33,582 bases of DNA from Candidatus Peribacteraceae bacterium. GTDB taxonomy: Bacteria; Patescibacteriota; Gracilibacteria; Peribacterales; Peribacteraceae. The stretch spans positions 1 through 33,582 of the forward strand of contig JAQVMB010000016.1 of the NCBI GenBank assembly GCA_028703835.1. Direction: 5' to 3'. The notes below the pieces were generated by a model, which made no database searches, was not told the origin of the DNA, and was given only the letters and a program-made list of their open reading frames with translations. How positions within the stretch are numbered: position 1 is the first letter of the stretch; the number at the start of each line of letters is the position of its first letter. A program made the translations under genes and the position numbers. Shown piece after piece: positions 29,729 through 33,582 of this stretch.

Positions 29729-32422
29729 TCACCGCAGTTCCCCGAACGATCCCCGCCGCACGAACCACTTCACGCCTTCGAGCGCGGGCACGATGGTGAA
29801 AGCCGCGCCGACGACGACGGCCCAGTCCGTCCCGGTGAGCGCGAACGTGCCGAACGGCCGCTGGAGGAACGGCACGTACACGACGGCCACGAGCAGCAGC
29901 ACTTCCCAGAAGATCGCGAGGTTGAGCCAGCGGTTGCGGAACATCCCGCGGATGATCGGCGCGTGGTCCGAGCGGAAGACGTAGGCGTTGAAGAACTGGA
30001 TGAGCACGAGCGCCACGAACGTCATGGTCATGGCTTCGTCCGTGCCGCGCCCCGACGTCCGCGCCCACAGGAAGAGGATGAGCGTCGCCGCCATCGTCCA
30101 CAGCCCGCCCGCGAGCATGAGGATCACGACCGGGCGCGAGAAGATGCCCCTGTGCGCATCGCGCGGCCGGCGCCGCATGAGGTCTCCCTCCGGCGGGTCG
30201 AAAGCGAGGGCGAGGGCGGGCAAACCGTCCGTCGCAAGGTTCACGTACAGGATCTGCACGGCGGAGAGCGGCAACGGCAAACCGAGCAGCGTCGCGGCCG
30301 TCATCAGGGAGATTTCCCCGACGTTCGAGGAGAGCAGGTACATGAGGTACTTCTTGATGTTCCCGAAGATCGCGCGCCCTTCCTCCACCGCCGCCACGAT
30401 GGACGCGAAGTTGTCGTCGGTCAGCGTCATCGCCGCCGCTTCCTTGGTGACGTCCGTGCCCGTGATGCCCATCGCCACCCCGATGTCCGCCTTCTTCAGC
30501 GCGGGCGCGTCGTTCACGCCGTCCCCCGTCATGGCCACCACGTGGCCGCGCTTCTGCAGCGCCGTCACGATGGACAGCTTGTGCGCCGGCGAGACGCGGG
30601 CGTACACGTCGATGTTGTCCACGTTCTTCTCCAGGTCCGCCTGGTCCGTGGCGTCCAGCTGCGCGCCCGTGCGTACGTCGCCGCGCAGGATCCCCAATTC
30701 CGACGCGATGGCCGAGGCCGTCTCCGGATGGTCCCCCGTGATCATCACGGTCCGGATGCCCGCCTCCCGGCACCGCGCCACGGCATCCTTCGCTTCCGGC
30801 CGGGGCGGATCGATCATCCCGACGAGGCCGAGAAGCGTCAGGCCTTCCGCCGCCTGTTCCACCGCGTCCGTCTTCTTCTCCGCCACGGCGAGGACGCGCA
30901 GCGCATCCTGCGCCATCCGCTGCGTCTGCCGCAGGAGCGTCTCGCGCAGGGCGGGATCGAGCGGCCGGTCCCCGTCGGAGGTCCGGATCGCCGTGCAGGA
31001 CGGCAGGAGCATTTCCGGCGCGCCCTTCGCGAACGCGACGGTGCCGCCTTCCGTCCTGTGGAGCGTGGTCATGCGCTTCGTCTCGGAGGTGAACGGGATC
31101 TCCCCGATGCGCGGCGCGGCCTTCTCCAGTTCGTTCTTGCGCAGCCCCGCCTTCGCCGCCGCCACGACGAACGCCCCCTCCGTGGGGTCGCCCTTGATGT
31201 CCCAGCCGTCGCCTTCGAGGTGCACCAGATGCGCATCGGAGGCCAGCGTTCCCGCCCGCAGGAGGTCCAGCAATGCGGGCGCGGGATCGACGTCGCGCCC
31301 GTCGAGGCGGAAGCCGCCCGCCGGGGCGTAGCCCTCGCCCGTCACGTCGTAGAGCGCTCCCCCGACGAAGACGCGCCGCACGGTCATCTCGTCCTTCGTG
31401 AGCGTCCCCGTCTTGTCCGAACAGATCACCGTCGTGGAGCCCAGCGTCTCCACGGCGGGGAGGCGGCGGACCAGCGCGTTGCGCTTCGCCATCCGCTGCA
31501 CGCCGATGGCCAGGGAAATCGTCACCACGGCGGGAAGCGCCTCGGGCACCACGGCCACCGCGAGCGCGATGCCGAAGATGAAGACGTCGAGCAGCGGCTG
31601 CCCGCGCAGGAAGCCGAGGATGCTGATCACGGCCACGATGGCCACGCCCGCCTTCGCGAGCGCCTTCCCGATGCGGTCCAGCTGCTTCTGCAGCGGCGTT
31701 TGCCCCGTCTCCACGTCCTGCAGCATCCCCGCGATGGCGCCCATTTCCGTCCGCATCCCCGTCCCCGTCACGATCGCCCGCCCCCGTCCGTACGTCACGA
31801 TAGTGCCGGCGTAGACCATGTTGCGGCGGTCACCCAGCGGGAGCTTTTCTTCCGCGAGCGCATCCGTGTTCTTCTGCACGGGCAACGATTCGCCCGTCAG
31901 CACGGCTTCGTCCGCATGCACGCTTACCGAGACCGTCAGGCGCCCGTCCGCGGGCACGCGGTCCCCCGCCGCGAGCAGGATGACGTCCCCGGGCACCAGT
32001 TCCTCCGCCGGGATCTCGATCTCCTCCCCGCCGCGCAGCACCGTGGCCGTGGGGGCGGAGAGCTTGCGGAGGGCGGCGATGGCCTTCTCCGCGCGGAATT
32101 CCTGGATGAAGCCGAGGATGACCGAGAAGAGGACGATGACGGCGATGGCCGCGGCCTCCACCTCGTGCCCCAGCACGGCCGAGAGGCCGGCGGCGAAGAG
32201 CAGGATCAGGATGAGCACGTCCTTGAACTGCTCCAGCAGGAGCATCCAGGGGGAGGTGCGCCGCTGCTCCTGCAGGCGGTTGGGCCCGTGGCTCTCCAGG
32301 CGCTTGCGCGCTTCCACGGCGGAGAGGCCTTGTTCCGGGGCGGTCCCGAGAACGGAGGCGAGTTGGTCCGCGGCGAGCACGTGCCATGCGGCTGGCGTGG
32401 GGGCGGAAGGGGTTGCTGGCAT
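29729..32422 (-). CDS. P-type Ca2+-transporting ATPase (P2A-like)
   Basis: 897 aa from the ATG at 32422; the frame stays open upstream to 32569, but that part overlaps the divergent gene's promoter. It has an N-terminal cation-ATPase domain, the actuator loop with TGES (176-179), M4 ion-site motif PEALP (293-297; SERCA-type pumps usually have PEGLP), phosphorylation site SDKTGT with Asp336, a nucleotide-binding domain, TGD-HPETA and TGDGVNDAPALKKADIGVAMG. The M6 segment NLATDGLPALALAFDPPE has the N-x-x-T-D pattern of P2-type Ca2+ pumps. ATP-driven efflux of Ca2+ (or Mn2+) across the membrane is expected. It is divergent from the PH-domain gene and convergent with the CaCA exchanger. Confidence 0.94.
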   Translation of the reverse strand: MPATPSAPTPAAWHVLAADQLASVLGTAPEQGLSAVEARKRLESHGPNRLQEQRRTSPWMLLLEQFKDVLILILLFAAGLSAVLGHEVEAAAIAVIVLFSVILGFIQEFRAEKAIAALRKLSAPTATVLRGGEEIEIPAEELVPGDVILLAAGDRVPADGRLTVSVSVHADEAVLTGESLPVQKNTDALAEEKLPLGDRRNMVYAGTIVTYGRGRAIVTGTGMRTEMGAIAGMLQDVETGQTPLQKQLDRIGKALAKAGVAIVAVISILGFLRGQPLLDVFIFGIALAVAVVPEALPAVVTISLAIGVQRMAKRNALVRRLPAVETLGSTTVICSDKTGTLTKDEMTVRRVFVGGALYDVTGEGYAPAGGFRLDGRDVDPAPALLDLLRAGTLASDAHLVHLEGDGWDIKGDPTEGAFVVAAAKAGLRKNELEKAAPRIGEIPFTSETKRMTTLHRTEGGTVAFAKGAPEMLLPSCTAIRTSDGDRPLDPALRETLLRQTQRMAQDALRVLAVAEKKTDAVEQAAEGLTLLGLVGMIDPPRPEAKDAVARCREAGIRTVMITGDHPETASAIASELGILRGDVRTGAQLDATDQADLEKNVDNIDVYARVSPAHKLSIVTALQKRGHVVAMTGDGVNDAPALKKADIGVAMGITGTDVTKEAAAMTLTDDNFASIVAAVEEGRAIFGNIKKYLMYLLSSNVGEISLMTAATLLGLPLPLSAVQILYVNLATDGLPALALAFDPPEGDLMRRRPRDAHRGIFSRPVVILMLAGGLWTMAATLILFLWARTSGRGTDEAMTMTFVALVLIQFFNAYVFRSDHAPIIRGMFRNRWLNLAIFWEVLLLVAVVYVPFLQRPFGTFALTGTDWAVVVGAAFTIVPALEGVKWFVRRGSFGELR

Positions 32423-32464
32423 ACGACGGAAGGATACGTGGTCGAAGGCGGGAGGAAAAGACGC

Positions 32465-32470
32465 TATACT
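32465..32470 (+). promoter_or_regulatory. -10 element of the PH-domain gene (leaderless arrangement)
   Basis: TATACT (32465-32470) is followed by GGCCCC and then the ATG at 32477, almost the same layout as at 14809-14821. Transcription would begin at or next to the start codon. The 54-bp gap to the divergent ATPase start must hold both promoters. Confidence 0.5.
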
Positions 32471-32476
32471 GGCCCC

Positions 32477-33049
32477 ATGCGTATCTTCGCCCTCGAAACG
32501 AACACGGAAAAGTTCAAGCGGAATTTCCTCGCCGAGGGGGAACGGGAAGTGCTGACGGTCCGGTACCACGGCGTCCGCTTCTTTCTCTCCGCCGCGTGGA
32601 TGGGCGTCTTCTCCCTCATTCTCGCCACCATCGCCGTGGGCATCTGGTATGCGGGCGTACCGGGATGGATCGTGGCGGTCATCGCTTCCCTGCTCTGGCT
32701 CGCCCTCGTCTTCCCGCGCCTCCTCACCGCGTACATCGACTGGCGCTACGACTTCGCGTTCGTCACGACCGACAAGGTCGTCATCGTCGACCAGTCATCC
32801 GTCTTCCACCTGCGCATCACGCCGATCAACCTGGAGAACTTCGCAAGCGTCTCCACGGAGACGCAGTTCTTCAACCTCTTCCCCTTCGGGAAACTCCGCT
32901 TCCACCTGAAGAGCGGTCTGGGCGAAGACCTGGCCCTTCCGTACATCGCGAACGCGGACGGCGTGGCGGCGCAGATCGCCAACGTCGTCACGGAGTACCA
33001 GCGGCGCAAGGACCTCCGGCGGCATGGGGAGGCCGATGGCAGCCGCTGA
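32477..33049 (+). CDS. Bacterial PH-domain (bPH2/YdbS-like) membrane protein
   Basis: 190 aa from the ATG at 32477. A short N-terminal soluble segment (EGEREVLTVRYHGVRF) is followed by two hydrophobic helices (~34-56 and ~62-82), then a bacterial PH domain (~85-178) with WRYDFAFVTTDKVVIVDQSSVFHLRITPINLENFASVS and FFNLFPFGKLRFHL. The two-TM plus bPH2 arrangement is typical of YdbS/YdbT-like proteins, whose function is unclear but membrane-associated. The frame is open far upstream only because it runs antisense through the ATPase gene. A single gene, followed by a long purine/pyrimidine inverted repeat. Confidence 0.9.
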   Translation: MRIFALETNTEKFKRNFLAEGEREVLTVRYHGVRFFLSAAWMGVFSLILATIAVGIWYAGVPGWIVAVIASLLWLALVFPRLLTAYIDWRYDFAFVTTDKVVIVDQSSVFHLRITPINLENFASVSTETQFFNLFPFGKLRFHLKSGLGEDLALPYIANADGVAAQIANVVTEYQRRKDLRRHGEADGSR

Positions 33050-33090
33050 ATTGTTACTTCATTTGCATTTCTCTTGGGAGAAGAAAGAAA

Positions 33091-33181
33091 AGGGAGAAAG
33101 AAAAGAAAGGGCGGAAAAGAAAGAAAGAAAGAATGATTGTATCCCTTTCTTTCATTTCTTTCCTTTCTCCCTTTTCTGCCC
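33091..33181 (+). terminator. Long purine/pyrimidine inverted repeat after the PH-domain gene
   Basis: AGGGAGAAAGAAAAGAAAGGG (33091-33111, 21 bp overall) is matched, imperfectly, by the pyrimidine tract 33143-33177, which runs CCCTTTCTTTC to CTTTCTCCCTTTTCT. GGGCGGAAAAG (33109-33119) can also pair with CTTTTCTGCCC (33171-33181). It would form a long hairpin in RNA and could form unusual DNA structure. Its role as a terminator is an inference from position. Confidence 0.5.
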
Positions 33182-33192
33182 TCAAAATGCTC

Positions 33193-33219
33193 TTGCATAC
33201 ATAGGATAGGGGGTATAGT
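33193..33219 (+). promoter_or_regulatory. Promoter and candidate operator of the CsoR-like gene
   Basis: TTGCAT (33193-33198) and TATAGT (33214-33219, 15-bp spacer), or the overlapping TAGTAT (33216-33221, 17-bp spacer), make a plausible promoter. Between them is TAGGGGGTATA (33207-33217). A G-tract flanked by TA and TAT resembles one half of the operators known for CsoR/FrmR-type repressors. Its position over the -10 suits autorepression. Confidence 0.5.
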
Positions 33220-33244
33220 ATAGAAGCACTTCCATCCCCCGCCC

Positions 33245-33502
33245 ATGACGAACGACAGCTGCATCACCATCATCAAGCACCTCAACCGCATCCAGGGGCA
33301 GATCGACGCCCTGAAGGGATACTTGGAAACGGAACGCCCCTGCGAGGACGTGGCGCACCTCACGCGCTCCATCCTCACCTCCTTCGCCTCCGTCCGCGCG
33401 AGCATCATCGAGGAGACGCTCACGAAGGAACTGCAGCGCAGGAAACTGCAACCGAAGGAGATCGAACGCCTCCACTCCGTCCTCACTTTATATAAGTCCT
33501 AA
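33245..33502 (+). CDS. CsoR/FrmR-family (DUF156) transcriptional repressor with altered metal site
   Basis: 85 aa, all-helical, the family's normal length. LNRIQGQIDALKGYLE (13-28) and CEDVAHLTRSILTSFASVRASIIEETL (33-59) give the DUF156 pattern. Cys33 is at the position of the conserved first ligand. The second and third ligands of copper CsoR (His 25 residues on, Cys 4 later) are replaced by Thr58 and Glu62, so Cu(I) binding in the usual way is unlikely. FrmR- or CstR-like sensing through the single Cys, or another metal, is possible (inference). It lies 29 nt upstream of a thioredoxin-like gene, suggesting a redox-responsive operon. Confidence 0.9.
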   Translation: MTNDSCITIIKHLNRIQGQIDALKGYLETERPCEDVAHLTRSILTSFASVRASIIEETLTKELQRRKLQPKEIERLHSVLTLYKS

Positions 33503-33531
33503 TCCCCAATCCCTAATTCCCAATCCCCATC

Positions 33532-33582
33532 ATGCCTACCGCAGTCACCGATACCACCTTCGAAAGCGAAGTCCTGAAGTCC
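33532..33582 (+). CDS. Thioredoxin-like protein, N-terminal fragment (cut by the right edge)
   Basis: The 17 codons MPTAVTDTTFESEVLKS match the start of bacterial thioredoxin (short strand, then T-D-x-x-F-x-x-E-V-L). The W-C-G-P-C active site would lie about 15-20 residues beyond the window. It follows the CsoR-like gene by 29 nt, probably in the same operon. The identification rests on the N-terminus only. Confidence 0.6.
   Translation, partial: MPTAVTDTTFESEVLKS

Noticed and set aside
29963..33049. 1028-aa open frame on the plus strand
   Set aside because: Its first ~840 codons are the antisense of the Ca2+-ATPase gene and are Arg/His-rich nonsense; only the end from 32477 (PH-domain protein) is real.

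Overview
The window is a bacterial chromosome segment using the standard code (TGA serves as a normal stop, e.g. at 20688-20690 and 24821-24823). Gene density is high. Most genes are GC-rich, but two islands, 7.8-11.4 kb and 20.7-22.4 kb, are visibly AT-richer. The gene mix is a giant repeat-rich secreted subtilase, many small unrecognised membrane or exported proteins, DUF4325, DUF2975 and DUF305 families, an ABC-F protein, a GT39-type glycosyltransferase, no respiratory or biosynthetic operon, many solitary genes, and few Shine-Dalgarno sequences. This fits a Candidate Phyla Radiation (Patescibacteria) genome, perhaps of the Peregrinibacteria/Peribacteria type. That assignment is inference from style; there is no rRNA or marker protein to prove it.

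Layout. 1-126: the end of an IS1595-family insertion sequence with the transposase N-terminus running off the left edge. 281-6766: a 2161-aa secreted S8 protease with three copies of a 717-bp super-repeat and a 25-glycine run. 6819-7781 (-): a membrane-anchored M23 peptidase. 7902-11510: an AT-rich accessory stretch with an XRE regulator, a methyltransferase-like protein and a membrane protein, separated by three copies of a dispersed structured repeat and ending beside a tRNA-3'-end-like sequence. 11511-14070 (-): a wHTH-HATPase-DUF4325 regulator with its own operator array, a YbjQ protein, and a DUF2975/YozG-type membrane protein and regulator pair with candidate palindromic operators. 14331-20690 (+): an exported protein, an HI0933-type flavoprotein, a PhnB-like VOC protein, an ABC-F ATPase, a small hypothetical protein and a Pif1-like helicase, with REP-like GC hairpins between them. 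20987-22336 (-): a Fic protein with tandem upstream operators. 22524-28378: an NYN-LOTUS RNA-binding or nuclease protein, a duplicated zinc-finger protein (-), a DUF305 protein with a Trp-rich repeat, a cytochrome-b5-like lipoprotein, an unknown protein, nucleoside diphosphate kinase and a GT39-type glycosyltransferase. 28465-32422: a CaCA cation/Ca2+ exchanger convergent with a P2-type Ca2+-ATPase, sharing a long inverted-repeat terminator. 32477-33582: a bacterial PH-domain membrane protein, then a CsoR-family regulator followed by the start of a thioredoxin gene.

How the parts fit together. Envelope functions (secreted protease, M23 peptidase, glycosyltransferase, lipoprotein, PH protein) and calcium export (exchanger plus pump) dominate the conserved part. 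The regulators (XRE, DUF4325, YozG-type, Fic, CsoR) are each local and several carry visible candidate operators. At least nine genes have a -10 hexamer only 5-12 nt before the start codon, so leaderless or near-leaderless transcription looks common. The most unusual signal is the structured repeat family at 8.2-11.5 kb: at least four hairpins keep a GTA/GAA internal loop while their flanking helices change in a compensatory way.
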